Shown: positions 46,003 through 55,298, counted from the stretch's first letter. The stretch: 64,000 nucleotides of DNA from Marinobacter salinisoli (GCF_017301335.1 NZ_CP071247.1:310001-374000), one strand, 5' to 3'. The notes: generated by a model from the sequence alone, not told the origin. Numbers and translations: made by a program.

Positions 46003-46209
46003 ATGGAACAGTCCGAAGTAAAAGCATTAGCGGTAAAGCTGGACAAGCTGATCGAGCACTGCCAGAAACTGGAGCAAGATAACGCAAGCCTGCGCCAGCT
46101 TCAGGACGACTGGAATCGGGAGCGGGCTCAACTGATGCAGAAGAATGATCTTGCCAAAAACAAGATCGAAGCCATGATTGGCCGCCTGCGGGCGCTGGAG
46201 CACCATTAA
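46003..46209 (+). CDS. ZapB-like coiled-coil protein (TIGR02449 family)
   Basis: A 68-residue, fully helical coiled coil (LDKLIEHCQKLEQDNASLRQ). Its place directly before zapA is typical of this family in gammaproteobacteria, and a role in Z-ring organisation is likely. Its stop overlaps the zapA start by one base. Confidence 0.88.
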   Translation: MEQSEVKALAVKLDKLIEHCQKLEQDNASLRQLQDDWNRERAQLMQKNDLAKNKIEAMIGRLRALEHH

Positions 46210-46502
46210 TGTCTCAGGAATCCACCACCGTTGAGGTCAAGATTCTCGACAAAGAATACCTTGTGGCCTGCCCGGAGGAAGAGCGGGATGCCCTGACGCG
46301 GGCCGCCAAGCACCTCGACAAAAAGATGCGTGAAATCCGCGCCAGCGGCAAGGTATTCGGCACCGAACGAATAGCGGTGATGGCCGCCCTCAACATCACC
46401 CACGAACTGCTGGAGCAGGACAGCATGTCCGGCGCCACCAAGTCGATACTGGAGTCCATGGACAGCAAGCTCGACAACGCGCTTGGCAAACCATCTGAGT
46501 AA
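46209..46502 (+). CDS. zapA: Cell division protein ZapA
   Basis: Promotes FtsZ bundling at the division ring. The 97-residue protein has the N-terminal beta-alpha domain (VEVKILDKEYLVACPEEERD, AAKHLDKKMREIR) and a C-terminal coiled coil starting near ERIAVMAALNITHELLEQ. The following 6S RNA and ygfA complete the classic locus. Confidence 0.95.
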   Translation: MSQESTTVEVKILDKEYLVACPEEERDALTRAAKHLDKKMREIRASGKVFGTERIAVMAALNITHELLEQDSMSGATKSILESMDSKLDNALGKPSE

Positions 46503-46544
46503 TCGCCAATAGTTTGTCTGTATTGAGGCTTCCCGAAACTGCTA

Positions 46545-46575
46545 TTGCAAACGGCCCGGGCACTACCCGTATAAT
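46545..46575 (+). promoter_or_regulatory. Promoter of 6S RNA
   Basis: A perfect -10 hexamer TATAAT lies at 46570-46575, with a TTGCAA -35 candidate at 46545-46550 (19-base spacer). Transcription would start near 46582-46584, the start of the closing stem. Confidence 0.65.
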
Positions 46576-46582
46576 GGCGTCA

Positions 46583-46760
46583 ACTTCCTGGGCTGTTCGA
46601 CGGGTCGGATACGTCCTCGAGCCGATGCGCACTACCCAGGTGGCTACTTCAGGGCATTGTGAGCATGTCCCCACAAGGGGAAAGCCTAATATGTCACAGC
46701 GGCCACCGACCTTGAACTTTGGGTTCAAGGGCCACATCCGACAACGGCAGCTCGGGAAGC
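46583..46760 (+). ncRNA. ssrS: 6S RNA
   Basis: Global regulator that binds sigma-70 RNA polymerase in stationary phase by mimicking an open promoter. Location between zapA and ygfA is the standard one. The ends pair: CTTCCTGGGCTG (46584-46595) with CAGCTCGGGAAG (46748-46759) in a 12-bp closing stem with two G-U pairs. Internal conserved pieces are GTGAGCATG, and the 3' arm hairpin CCTTGAACTTTGGGTTCAAGG, both as in E. coli 6S. End positions are estimated from the stem and the promoter. Confidence 0.9.
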
Positions 46761-46766
46761 TTTATT

Positions 46767-47414
46767 TTGACGCAACGCGCTACCCCCCATCCGTTTGCAG
46801 ACCATCCTGACAAGTCAGAACGCGCTCAGCTCCGCAAGGTCCTGCGTCGGCAACGACGCGCGCTGAGCGCCAGCGCCCAGCGGGATGCCGCCAACAATCT
46901 GGCACTCAACCTGCTGACCCATCGGGACCTGATCCGGTCGCGACACATCGCGATTTATCTGCCGAATGATGGTGAGATAGACCCCCTCACCTTCATGCAC
47001 ATGGCTCGGCGGAGGAGTGTGCAGTTTTACCTCCCGGTTCTGCACCCTGTGCACGAAGGCAAACTGAGTTTCACCCGCTTTGACGAGCAAACAAGATTAT
47101 TCCCGAACCGTTTTGGTATCCCGGAACCAGCGTTTCGGCCACAGGTGACACGCCCCGCCTGGACGCTTGATGCGGTTCTGTTTCCACTGGTGGGATTCGA
47201 CACCGAAGGCGGGCGTCTTGGCATGGGAGGGGGGTTCTATGACCGGACCTTTGCATTCAGCCGCTTACGGCCAGCGATGGCGCCAAAGCTGATTGGATTG
47301 GCTCATGACTTTCAGCGGGTGGAACAGCTGCCGATCGAACCCTGGGACATCCCCCTGCACGGCGTGGTCACTGACCGGCACCGTTACCGGTTCAGGGGTG
47401 ACTCAACACTCTGA
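46767..47414 (+). CDS. ygfA: 5-formyltetrahydrofolate cyclo-ligase
   Basis: Converts 5-formyl-THF to 5,10-methenyl-THF with ATP. The most likely start is a TTG at 46767: GGGAAG lies about 8 bases upstream and no ATG is available. An earlier frame start at 46719 lies inside 6S RNA and is rejected. Motifs are AIYLPNDGEIDPLTFM, the substrate/ATP loop FPNRFGIPEP, and GGRLGMGGGFYDRTFAF. Length 215 residues. Its ribosome-binding site is the 3' closing strand of 6S RNA. Confidence 0.9.
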   Translation: MTQRATPHPFADHPDKSERAQLRKVLRRQRRALSASAQRDAANNLALNLLTHRDLIRSRHIAIYLPNDGEIDPLTFMHMARRRSVQFYLPVLHPVHEGKLSFTRFDEQTRLFPNRFGIPEPAFRPQVTRPAWTLDAVLFPLVGFDTEGGRLGMGGGFYDRTFAFSRLRPAMAPKLIGLAHDFQRVEQLPIEPWDIPLHGVVTDRHRYRFRGDSTL

Positions 47415-47548
47415 AGCGTGACCGGTCCGAGGCCGGCCTGAGCGGTTGTGGAGTCGTCTGAAAACTCGATGGACGTGAACCCACTGATGACAAGCCCTAC
47501 GGCGAAAATCAGCACGATGGCTTTGATGATGTCAGGCTTGCCGCCCAT
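47384..47548 (-). CDS. Small single-span membrane protein (54 aa)
   Basis: An ATG at 47548 with GAAGGAAG upstream opens a 54-codon frame ending at 47384, overlapping the 3' end of ygfA by 31 bases on the opposite strand. The protein starts GGKPDIIKAIVLIFAVGLVI, giving one transmembrane helix (about 8-24), then an acidic and polar tail. Good ribosome-binding site, hydrophobic design and a position downstream of ilvA in the same direction support a real gene; its family is not recognised. Confidence 0.6.
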   Translation of the reverse strand: MGGKPDIIKAIVLIFAVGLVISGFTSIEFSDDSTTAQAGLGPVTLQSVESPLNR

Positions 47549-47715
47549 GGTGGTGCTTCCTTCAGATTGTTGTGATTGATTTTATCTGAAAAACAGTCAG
47601 CTACAGAAACTTCTCAGAATCCAATGAAAGATTAACACGTATCTTAACCTTGGCAATTTCGGACGGGTTACAGATCGGTAAGTTTCCACCGGCCTCCTGG
47701 CCCGCCCGACACCGT

Positions 47716-49248
47716 TCAACCGTTGCCGTTGCCCGCCCCAAGGAACAAGCGATACGCCTCATTGCTGGTCATGTTCTCGTATCGGAATCCCACCTTGTCG
47801 AGCATCGCCTCAAAGTCCTCGACCTCGTCTGCCGCAACTTGCGCACCCAGCAGAACCCGGCTGTAAGCCGCGCCATGATTGCGGTAGTGGAACATCGAGA
47901 TATTCCAGCGGGTGCCCAGGGAACTCAGGAATTTCATCAATGCCCCGGGACGCTCCGGGAATTCGAACTGAAACACCTGTTCGGACCCGATGTTCGGCGC
48001 ATGGCCACCCACCATGTGACGGATGTGCTGCTTGGCCAGGTCGCTGTCCGTCAGGTCGATCACGCCGTACCCTGCCTCGCGCAGATCCTGAACCAGCTCT
48101 TCCCGGCCATGGCCGCCGGCAGCAATCTGCACACCGACAAAAATCGTGGCCTCGGCACTGTCCGAATAGCGGTAGTTGAATTCGGTAATGTTGCGCTTGT
48201 GCAGAGCGTTGATGAACGTCTTGAACGCCCCCGGCTTTTCCGGGATGGTCACGGCCAGAATGGCTTCACGCTTTTCACCCACTTCGGTGCGCTCAGACAC
48301 GTAGCGCAAACGATCGAAGTTCATGTTGGCGCCGCTGAGCGTGGCAATCAGGTTCTCGCCCTCAATCTGCTCACGCTCGATGTATTTCTTGATACCAGCC
48401 ACACCCAGCGCGCCCGCTGGTTCGGCAATGGAGCGGGTATCTTCAAACACGTCCTTGATGGCCGCACAGATTTCGTCGGTGGACACGGTGATGACTTCGT
48501 CCACGTGCTCCTTGCACACTTCCCAGGGGTATTTACCGATCTGCTTTACCGCCACGCCGTCGGCAAAAATACCGACTTCGTCGAGCACCACCCGCTCCCC
48601 GGCTTTCAATGCCGCCTGCAGGCAATTGGAATCCTCCGGTTCGACACCGATTACCTTTACCTCCGGCCGCAGATATTTGATGTAGGCGGCCATGCCCGCA
48701 ATCAAGCCACCACCGCCCACGCAGATAAAGATGGCGTGAATCGGTTTGCTGAACTGCCACATGATCTCCATGGCCACCGTACCCTGACCGGCAATGACAT
48801 CCGGATCGTCGTAGGGCGGGATGTAGGTGTAACCATGCTTTTGCAGAAGTTCCTGGGCGTGGGCCGCCGCCTCATCGAAAGCGTCACCCTTGAGCACCAC
48901 CTTGGCACCGTGGTCCCGCACCGAGCGCACTTTGATCTCGGGCGTGGTCTGCGGCATCACAATCACTGCTTTGATGCCCAGTTTCTTGGCCGCCAGCGCC
49001 ACACCCTGGGCGTGGTTACCGGCCGAGGCACAGATCACACCGCGCGCTTTCTGCTCTTCCGACAGATGGGCAATCCGGTTGTACGCGCCGCGAATCTTGA
49101 AGGAAAACACCGGCTGGAGGTCTTCGCGCTTCAGAAAGATATTGTTGGCAAAGCGCTTGGACAGACTGCGAGCTTCCGTCAGGGGCGTCTCGTTGGCGAC
49201 ATCGTAAACCCGCGCATCGAGAATTTTTTTGATATAGCGTTGCGGCAT
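47716..49248 (-). CDS. ilvA: Biosynthetic threonine ammonia-lyase
   Basis: First step of isoleucine synthesis: threonine to 2-oxobutanoate. The ATG at 49248 gives the usual MPQRYIKKIL start; the longer frame is rejected. The PLP-binding Lys is in FSFKIRGAYNRIAHL, and other signatures are ICASAGNHAQGVALAAKKLG and FICVGGGGLIAGMAAYIK. Two C-terminal ACT-like regulatory domains (about 330-505) show the isoleucine-inhibited long form. Length 510 residues. Divergent from rpiA. Confidence 0.96.
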   Translation of the reverse strand: MPQRYIKKILDARVYDVANETPLTEARSLSKRFANNIFLKREDLQPVFSFKIRGAYNRIAHLSEEQKARGVICASAGNHAQGVALAAKKLGIKAVIVMPQTTPEIKVRSVRDHGAKVVLKGDAFDEAAAHAQELLQKHGYTYIPPYDDPDVIAGQGTVAMEIMWQFSKPIHAIFICVGGGGLIAGMAAYIKYLRPEVKVIGVEPEDSNCLQAALKAGERVVLDEVGIFADGVAVKQIGKYPWEVCKEHVDEVITVSTDEICAAIKDVFEDTRSIAEPAGALGVAGIKKYIEREQIEGENLIATLSGANMNFDRLRYVSERTEVGEKREAILAVTIPEKPGAFKTFINALHKRNITEFNYRYSDSAEATIFVGVQIAAGGHGREELVQDLREAGYGVIDLTDSDLAKQHIRHMVGGHAPNIGSEQVFQFEFPERPGALMKFLSSLGTRWNISMFHYRNHGAAYSRVLLGAQVAADEVEDFEAMLDKVGFRYENMTSNEAYRLFLGAGNGNG

Positions 49249-49383
49249 AGCGGTTCCGGTTGAACGTAAGTGATTGTAAAAAGCGACAGTGTAGAAAGTT
49301 TGCACCGCAGCCGTCTATAAGCTGCCGCCTCCGAACGGCTATAATGACGCCAAACTCACACTGAATTGCCTCCGGAGTTCAAA

Positions 49384-50061
49384 ATGACCCAGGACGAACT
49401 GAAACAAGCCGTGGCCAAAGCCGCCGTGGATTACATCGCCCCCAAGCTGGATAGCGACAGCATTATCGGCGTGGGCACCGGAAGCACCGCAAACTTTTTT
49501 ATCGACCTGCTGGCGGACCACAAGACCGAGTTTGATGGTGCCGTTGCCAGTTCAGAAGCCACCGCTGAGCGCCTGAAAAGCCACGGCATTCCGGTTTATG
49601 ACCTGAACAGCGCCAGTTCCCTGGAGTTCTACATCGACGGCGCCGACGAAGCCAACGAACGACTGGAACTGATCAAGGGTGGTGGTGCGGCGCTGACCCG
49701 GGAAAAAATTGTGGCCGCCGTCGCCAAGACCTTCATCTGCATTGCCGACGAATCCAAGATGGTCGGCATCCTCGGCGACTTCCCTCTACCCGTGGAAGTG
49801 ATTCCCATGGCCCGGAGCCATGTCGGCCGTGAAATCGTCAAGCTCGGCGGGGATCCGGTCTACCGGGAAGGAGTCGTAACCGATAACGGCAACATCATCA
49901 TCGATGTGCACAACATGGACTTGTCCCGTCCCATCGACATGGAAAACAAGATCAACAACGTCGTTGGCGTTGTCACCAACGGCTTGTTCGCCCGCCGTCC
50001 AGCGGATGTGCTGCTGCTGGGCACCGCTGACGGCGTCAAAACGATGACCGCTGCGGACTGA
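49384..50061 (+). CDS. rpiA: Ribose-5-phosphate isomerase A
   Basis: Interconverts ribose-5-phosphate and ribulose-5-phosphate in the pentose phosphate pathway. The ATG at 49384 follows CCGGAG. Signatures are [17 protein letters not shown], the active-site [20 protein letters not shown] with TREK, and [11 protein letters not shown]. Length 225 residues. A TATAAT at 49340-49345 may be its -10 hexamer. The ilvA-rpiA divergent order is common in gammaproteobacteria. Confidence 0.96.
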   Translation: MTQDELKQAVAKAAVDYIAPKLDSDSIIGVGTGSTANFFIDLLADHKTEFDGAVASSEATAERLKSHGIPVYDLNSASSLEFYIDGADEANERLELIKGGGAALTREKIVAAVAKTFICIADESKMVGILGDFPLPVEVIPMARSHVGREIVKLGGDPVYREGVVTDNGNIIIDVHNMDLSRPIDMENKINNVVGVVTNGLFARRPADVLLLGTADGVKTMTAAD

Positions 50062-50078
50062 CTGCCAGCCACCGAAGA

Positions 50079-50101
50079 ACCGGCCTGAGCGCCGGTTTTT
50101 C
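50079..50101 (+). terminator. Rho-independent terminator of rpiA
   Basis: ACCGGC (50079-50084) pairs with GCCGGT (50091-50096) around a CTGAGC loop, followed by a run of T. It lies 17 bases after the rpiA stop. Confidence 0.8.
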
Positions 50102-50189
50102 TGGCCCAAAACACCAAACCAAGCGCTTGCTCGGTGAATTTATTTGCGCAACACTGCCGACATACCTTCAAGAACGAGGGACCGTCACC

Positions 50190-51329
50190 GTGACCGAGTA
50201 CTTTACCGATTTCCACACGCAAGCTCGCTTGAGCACCCGAAAGTTCATCAATGCCCACGTTCTGCCCCACATTGATGACTGGGAAGAGGCTGGCGAATTC
50301 CCGCGGGCTCTGTACCAGCAAGCCGGCGATGCCGGACTCCTCGGCGTCGGCTACCCTGAGGCACTCGGTGGCAACGGCGAAGGGGACCTGTTCCTGCGAG
50401 TCGCAGTATCCGAAGAACTGATGCGGTCCACCTCCGGTGGCCTGGTGGCCAGCCTGGGATCGCTCGATATTGCCCTGCCCCCAGTCGTGAAGTGGGCTCA
50501 ACCTCACATCCGTGAGCAGGTCGTGCCAGCGGTTCTGACGGGTGAAAAAATTGCCGCGCTGGCCATTACCGAACCGGGCGGCGGGTCGGATGTCGCCAAC
50601 CTGAAAACCCGGGCTGTCAGAGACGGTGAACACTACGTGGTCAACGGCAGCAAAACGTTCATCACCAGCGGCCACCGGGCCGACCATTACGTCGTTGCCG
50701 TTCGCACGGGTGGTGAAGGCCACGCCGGCATCAGCCTGCTGCTCATGGACCGGGACACGCCCGGGTTTGCCACCGGAAAAAAACTGCGCAAGATGGGCTG
50801 GTGGGCCAGCGACACCGCGGAGCTGTTCTTCGAGGACTGCCGGGTGCCGGCGGATCGACTGATCGGCGCCGAAAATGCCGGGTTTATCGCCATTATGAGT
50901 AACTTTCTTGCCGAACGCCTGAGCCTGTCTGTGATGGCCTACATGACGGCACAACTGGCCTACGAAGCCGCCGCAGATTACGCGCGCCAGCGTCAGGCCT
51001 TTGGCCGGAGCCTGAGCGGGTTCCAGGTCACCCGTCACAAGCTGGTGGACATGGCAACCCAGATCGATATCGCGCGGGAATACACCTACCGGTGCGCGGC
51101 CCTGATGCAGGCCGGCAAGAACCCGATAACCCAGGTCGCCATGGCGAAGAACTTTGCGGTCGGGGTTTGTGAGCAGGTAACTCGCGAGGCGGTTCAGATC
51201 TTCGGCGGCATGGGCTTCATGCGTGAATCGGTGGTCGAGCGTCTGTACCGCGATGCCAAGATCCTGTCGATTGGTGGTGGCACCACCGAAATCATGAAGG
51301 AGCTGATCGCCAAACAACTGAAGCTGTAG
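50190..51329 (+). CDS. Acyl-CoA dehydrogenase
   Basis: FAD enzyme that introduces the alpha-beta double bond in acyl-CoA. The GTG at 50190 follows GAGGG and gives a natural MTEYFTDFHTQ start. Features are ALAITEPGGGSDVANLKTRA and VNGSKTFITSGHRADHYVVA in the middle, and the C-terminal AVQIFGGMGFMRESVVERLY with RDAKILSIGGGTTEI, containing the usual catalytic base region. Length 379 residues. Chain-length or branched-chain specificity cannot be told. Confidence 0.9.
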   Translation: MTEYFTDFHTQARLSTRKFINAHVLPHIDDWEEAGEFPRALYQQAGDAGLLGVGYPEALGGNGEGDLFLRVAVSEELMRSTSGGLVASLGSLDIALPPVVKWAQPHIREQVVPAVLTGEKIAALAITEPGGGSDVANLKTRAVRDGEHYVVNGSKTFITSGHRADHYVVAVRTGGEGHAGISLLLMDRDTPGFATGKKLRKMGWWASDTAELFFEDCRVPADRLIGAENAGFIAIMSNFLAERLSLSVMAYMTAQLAYEAAADYARQRQAFGRSLSGFQVTRHKLVDMATQIDIAREYTYRCAALMQAGKNPITQVAMAKNFAVGVCEQVTREAVQIFGGMGFMRESVVERLYRDAKILSIGGGTTEIMKELIAKQLKL

Positions 51330-51354
51330 GGCAACCGGGAACGGTTTGGTTTCG

Positions 51355-51378
51355 AACTTCCTGATACTGCCGTATAAT
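51355..51378 (+). promoter_or_regulatory. Possible ppa promoter (-10 only)
   Basis: TATAAT at 51373-51378 lies about 60 bases before ppa. The -35 region at 17-base spacing reads TTTCGA (51350-51355), a weak match. Confidence 0.4.
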
Positions 51379-51436
51379 TATCGGCCTCTTTTTACCGCAG
51401 TGTCATTCAAGACTCACACGTCAGGAAGGATCAACT

Positions 51437-51964
51437 ATGCAATTCGCAAACATCCCCGCAGGCAAGAACCCGCCTGAAGATATCTACGTTGCCATTGAAA
51501 TTCCGGCCAACAGCTCGCCGGTCAAGTACGAGCTGGACAAGGACATGGGCGCCCTGCTGGTCGACCGTTTCATGGCTACCCCGATGTTCTACCCGGCCAA
51601 CTACGGCTTCATCCCGCACACCCTGGCTGACGACGGCGATCCTCTGGACGTGCTCGTTGTTACCCCTTACCCGGTACAGGCCGGCTCCGTGATCCGCTGC
51701 CGTCCGGTCGGCGTGCTGAATATGGAAGACGAAGCCGGTGGTGACGCCAAGCTGGTTGCGGTTCCCCACGACAAGCTGACCACGACCTACCACGACATTC
51801 AGGAGATCGACGATCTGCCGGAACTGCTGCGTAACCAGATCCGCCACTTCTTCGAAAACTACAAGACCCTGGAGCCGGGCAAGTGGGTCAAGGTGCAGGG
51901 CTGGGACAACGCGGCCGCTGCCAAGAAAGCCATCGAGGACGCGATTAACGCCTACAACGGCTGA
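51437..51964 (+). CDS. ppa: Inorganic pyrophosphatase (family I)
   Basis: Hydrolyses pyrophosphate, pulling biosynthetic reactions forward. The soluble family I signature is in [16 protein letters not shown], with other active-site parts [11 protein letters not shown] and [13 protein letters not shown]. Length 175 residues. AGGAAGGA precedes the ATG. Confidence 0.97.
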   Translation: MQFANIPAGKNPPEDIYVAIEIPANSSPVKYELDKDMGALLVDRFMATPMFYPANYGFIPHTLADDGDPLDVLVVTPYPVQAGSVIRCRPVGVLNMEDEAGGDAKLVAVPHDKLTTTYHDIQEIDDLPELLRNQIRHFFENYKTLEPGKWVKVQGWDNAAAAKKAIEDAINAYNG

Positions 51965-51980
51965 TTCGCTAACCTCGCAG

Positions 51981-52020
51981 GCATAAAAAAAACCGGGCAT
52001 TTGCCCGGTTTTTTTTATGC
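51981..52020. terminator. Perfect bidirectional terminator between ppa and DUF2333 gene
   Basis: A 40-base stretch is a perfect palindrome: a 19-base arm (GCAT, eight A, ACCGGGCA-type core) mirrored across a 2-base centre, with eight T on the right. Each strand ends in a T-run, so it can terminate both converging transcripts. Confidence 0.92.
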
Positions 52021-52037
52021 CATGTCACGGCTTCCCA

Positions 52038-53096
52038 TCAGCCCCGGGACAACAAATCCCGCATGTCGCTGATCGCCGCATTGGCGCGAGACAGATACGC
52101 GGCCATGGTCAGGGAGTGGTTGGCGAGCACCCCGAATCCGCTCCCGTTCAGTACGACCGGGCTCCACATGGAACTGTTCGCGCCTTCCAACTCGATGATG
52201 ACCTGCTTGACGCTGGCCATGGCATTCTTGTCTCGCAGGACCTTACGGAAATCCACCTCGACGGCACGGAAGATGTGCAGTAGCGCCCAGGCGCTGCCTC
52301 GCGCTTCGTAGAACACATCGTCAATTTCAGTCCAGGGGGTTTTCACTGACAGACCGCCCACTTCCTCATCAAGCGGATTCTCGTCGGAGACATTGGATAC
52401 TGCATCCGATACCGATGCTTTGCCGATACTCTCACCCAGAGTACGAGACAGACTGCCCAGCCGGGTTTCCAGGTCCGCCAGCCAGTTACTCAGGTTATCG
52501 GCCCGGGCGAAGAACTGGGCATCGGCCTGCTCTGGGTCGGAAAGCCGGTTCAGGTAGCGCTTGAGCGCCCGGATACCCCGGCGATACTCGGCTTCGGTGG
52601 AGGGAATGGCCCAGCTACCTGCGTTAAAGTGGAACTGGGGCTCGGCAATGCTCAGGTCGCGATCCTCAGCGGACTGACTCTGAGACCGGCTGATGTCCTT
52701 GCGCATGGCGCGCGAGAAATCGCGCAACTGCACCAGAGCGCCATATTCCCAGTTCGGCATGTTGTCGAGCCACAGCCCGGGCGGGAAGATATCGTTGTAA
52801 ATGTAACCACCCGGCTTCTCCAGCAGCGTTTCGGCAATCCGGATCATGGTGGCGGTGGTGGCAAAACCGGTGATCGGTTCACGCTCCATCTGGCTGGCCA
52901 GGGTCCGGGTGTGCTCGCGCACCGAGAAAGTATCCGGTTCGCTGCTCCAGAACATCCCCAGAACAATGGTCACCAGCAGATAAATGGCCAGGACAATCAG
53001 GACAAATTTGCCAAACACGCCCCCGCGCGCAGCACCGGCGTAATCCTGCACATCGTCTTTCTTGTCCCTGAAATACTGACTGATTTTGCCTGGCAT
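52038..53096 (-). CDS. DUF2333 family protein
   Basis: A 352-residue protein with one N-terminal membrane helix (GKFVLIVLAIYLLVTIVLGM) and a large periplasmic domain. Family stretches are GGYIYNDIFPPGLWLDNMPN with WEYGALVQLRD, and RGSAWALLHIFRAVEVDF followed by NSSMWSPVVLNG. Function is unknown. It lies 18 bases after the LapD-like gene on the same strand, so the two are likely one operon. Confidence 0.88.
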   Translation of the reverse strand: MPGKISQYFRDKKDDVQDYAGAARGGVFGKFVLIVLAIYLLVTIVLGMFWSSEPDTFSVREHTRTLASQMEREPITGFATTATMIRIAETLLEKPGGYIYNDIFPPGLWLDNMPNWEYGALVQLRDFSRAMRKDISRSQSQSAEDRDLSIAEPQFHFNAGSWAIPSTEAEYRRGIRALKRYLNRLSDPEQADAQFFARADNLSNWLADLETRLGSLSRTLGESIGKASVSDAVSNVSDENPLDEEVGGLSVKTPWTEIDDVFYEARGSAWALLHIFRAVEVDFRKVLRDKNAMASVKQVIIELEGANSSMWSPVVLNGSGFGVLANHSLTMAAYLSRANAAISDMRDLLSRG

Positions 53097-53114
53097 AGAA
53101 TACGAATCCCCTAT

Positions 53115-55103
53115 CTATTGATTGTCGGCAGCGTACGGCCGCCCAAGATGGTAACCCATGGCCCCATCGATACCCAGTTCGCAGAGTACCGAGTATTCGG
53201 CAGCGGTTTCCACACCGGTGGCAAACACCTTCACCCCGCGACTATGGGCAATGGACAGAACCGACTCCACATAGAAGCGATTATCATCGTGGGTATCGAT
53301 ATCGTGAACGAAGGTATTGTCGATACGCAACGCCTGAACGGTCAGATTCCGGAGATAACTGAACGGCACACCGCCGACGCCGAATCGATCCACCAGCACC
53401 GGCACGCCCAGCCGAACCAGCGCCTTGACCAGAATGCCTGCCTCCTTCCTGTGATGATGAATGGTGTGTTCTGAAATGCCCACCCAGAGGTTAATGCGTT
53501 CGTCACCACAGGCCGCCAGCATGGTCAGCATATCGTCACGAAACGCCTCGCTCGCCACAGACGCACCGCCCAGGGAAATTGCCAGGGCCCGCGTCGGTTC
53601 ACGCCGCAAACGCGCCAGCACTTTCCGGATCACCTGTCGGTCGATGTCACCAATCAGGCCGAAACGTTCGGCCAGCGGCACAAAGGCACTGGCCTTCAAC
53701 GCCACCTCGGGACCATCCAGACGCGAGAACACCTGGTGATATATCGGTTCCGGGTGATGCTCGCTGACCATTGGCTGCATCCAGATCGCCAGACTCTGGT
53801 CACGGATGGCCTGGGCAATAATCGCCCGCCAGGTCTCCAGATTGTGGTGGCCTTCGCTATCCGGCTCGGACAGCACGCAGCAGGTACCACCCCGCTCCTG
53901 AGCGGAGCGCAGCGCTTCATCCGCCGAGGCGAACAGCTCCCTGATACCGCGCCCCGCCCCGGTGGGCGCTATCCCGGCATGAACCGCCACGGCCAGGGGC
54001 GACGCCAGATCCGCGTACAGCCCGTCCAGTCGCTGCAGCAGCTCGTCACACCAGATTTTGGCATCGGCCGGCTGCGCGCCCGGGATGAACAGGGAGAACT
54101 CGGCACCGTTACGGCGACCGGCAAACGTGCCGGCATGGCTCGTGACAAAGGCACCGATGGACTTGGCCATGGATGACAGCAGCCGGTTGGCTTCGTTGCG
54201 GCCAAACGACTGATTGTACTCCGCGAAATGCGCAAACTTGATCAGAACGAGCACGCCCGGGGCCGCCCTTTCTTCCGATTCCACTTCCGTCTTGAGGCGT
54301 TGATCAAAAGCCCGCTGGCTGGCCAGGCCGGTGATGGGGTCCTCATTGTTAACCCGCCGCAAGTGGGCGATCAGCTTGCCCTGGCCATCAAACAGCCGCC
54401 CCAGATCATCCGCCATCTGGTTCATGGCGGCAGTGACCTGGTTGAGTTCCCGGGTCGATTGCGTGGTCACACGCTTGCGGAAATCCCGCTGCCCGAGCGC
54501 CCTTGCCTGCTGCTCCAGCGCCCGCAGGGGCATGAGTGTCCGGGTCAGTAACAGGAACAGCACGAACAGACCAAGACCGCCAATCACCAGCGTGCCGACG
54601 ACCAGGCCAAGGGTGATGCGCCATAAATCCTGGTAAGCGCGCTTCGGATTGCTGACTACCTCGACGGTTCCCAGGCGGTTCCAGCCCTGCACCACCTCGG
54701 CCTCGCCGGCCGTCAGATCGAGATCCGCCAGCGACCGGAACCAGCCGGGTGTTGGCAACTCAGACGTGGGCATGGTCCGACCGGCAATTTCTTCCCCGTT
54801 CAGATCCAGGTAACGCACCGACAGGTACCGGCCGCTGTCGAACACCGCATCAATCAGCGATGCCGACGCGACCGGATCACGCCCATCAATGGCATTGGAC
54901 AGGGAGAGGCCGACCGCGGTGGCACCGTCCTGGGCATGGCCGGCCAGCTGTTCTGACACATAGGTACGGAAATAGCCAAAACTGGTCACAAAGCCAGCGG
55001 CAAGAACCAGCAACAACAGCGTGCCAGTGAACAACAGCAGAATCGAGCGCAGGGACGCCGCGCCCCGCTGCGTGGGATGAATGCGTGCCCGGTTCCCGAT
55101 CAT
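53115..55103 (-). CDS. LapD-like degenerate GGDEF-EAL c-di-GMP receptor
   Basis: Membrane protein of 662 residues. Domain order is a membrane helix (about 22-44), a periplasmic LapD_MoxY-type domain (about 45-155), a second helix (about 162-188), HAMP (about 185-240), GGDEF (about 250-410) and EAL (about 425-655). The GGDEF site reads RNGAEF (331-336) and the EAL site reads WMQPMV (441-446); the usual DDFG of EAL is VDRFGVG. So neither catalytic activity is expected, and c-di-GMP sensing is likely, as in Pseudomonas LapD, which controls the protease LapG and adhesin release. No lapG gene lies next to it. Confidence 0.85.
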   Translation of the reverse strand: MIGNRARIHPTQRGAASLRSILLLFTGTLLLLVLAAGFVTSFGYFRTYVSEQLAGHAQDGATAVGLSLSNAIDGRDPVASASLIDAVFDSGRYLSVRYLDLNGEEIAGRTMPTSELPTPGWFRSLADLDLTAGEAEVVQGWNRLGTVEVVSNPKRAYQDLWRITLGLVVGTLVIGGLGLFVLFLLLTRTLMPLRALEQQARALGQRDFRKRVTTQSTRELNQVTAAMNQMADDLGRLFDGQGKLIAHLRRVNNEDPITGLASQRAFDQRLKTEVESEERAAPGVLVLIKFAHFAEYNQSFGRNEANRLLSSMAKSIGAFVTSHAGTFAGRRNGAEFSLFIPGAQPADAKIWCDELLQRLDGLYADLASPLAVAVHAGIAPTGAGRGIRELFASADEALRSAQERGGTCCVLSEPDSEGHHNLETWRAIIAQAIRDQSLAIWMQPMVSEHHPEPIYHQVFSRLDGPEVALKASAFVPLAERFGLIGDIDRQVIRKVLARLRREPTRALAISLGGASVASEAFRDDMLTMLAACGDERINLWVGISEHTIHHHRKEAGILVKALVRLGVPVLVDRFGVGGVPFSYLRNLTVQALRIDNTFVHDIDTHDDNRFYVESVLSIAHSRGVKVFATGVETAAEYSVLCELGIDGAMGYHLGRPYAADNQ

Positions 55104-55298
55104 TCATGAATACTCCGGCTGATCACGCGCCAACCGACAGGCAATTTGTGACTTGCGCCGGGCAATTGACAAAGATTTACATAGAACAACCTGCGCCGAC
55201 ATTAGTAAACACTATAGACTCTGGAAAAGGACTGACGGGGAAAATTGTCCGGACTGGAGTGGACAGGGATTAATAAAAAAGAAATAGGCCGGAACACA

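Noticed and set aside
46719..46766. Upstream start for ygfA
   Set aside because: It lies inside the 6S RNA arm and encodes residues unlike the family; the TTG at 46767 fits better.
47650..49263. Plus-strand open frame of 537 codons
   Set aside because: Antisense shadow of ilvA in a GC-rich genome; no start signal or family features.
49860..51317. Minus-strand open frame of 485 codons
   Set aside because: Antisense to rpiA and the acyl-CoA dehydrogenase, which have clear motifs; the frame runs through the rpiA terminator.
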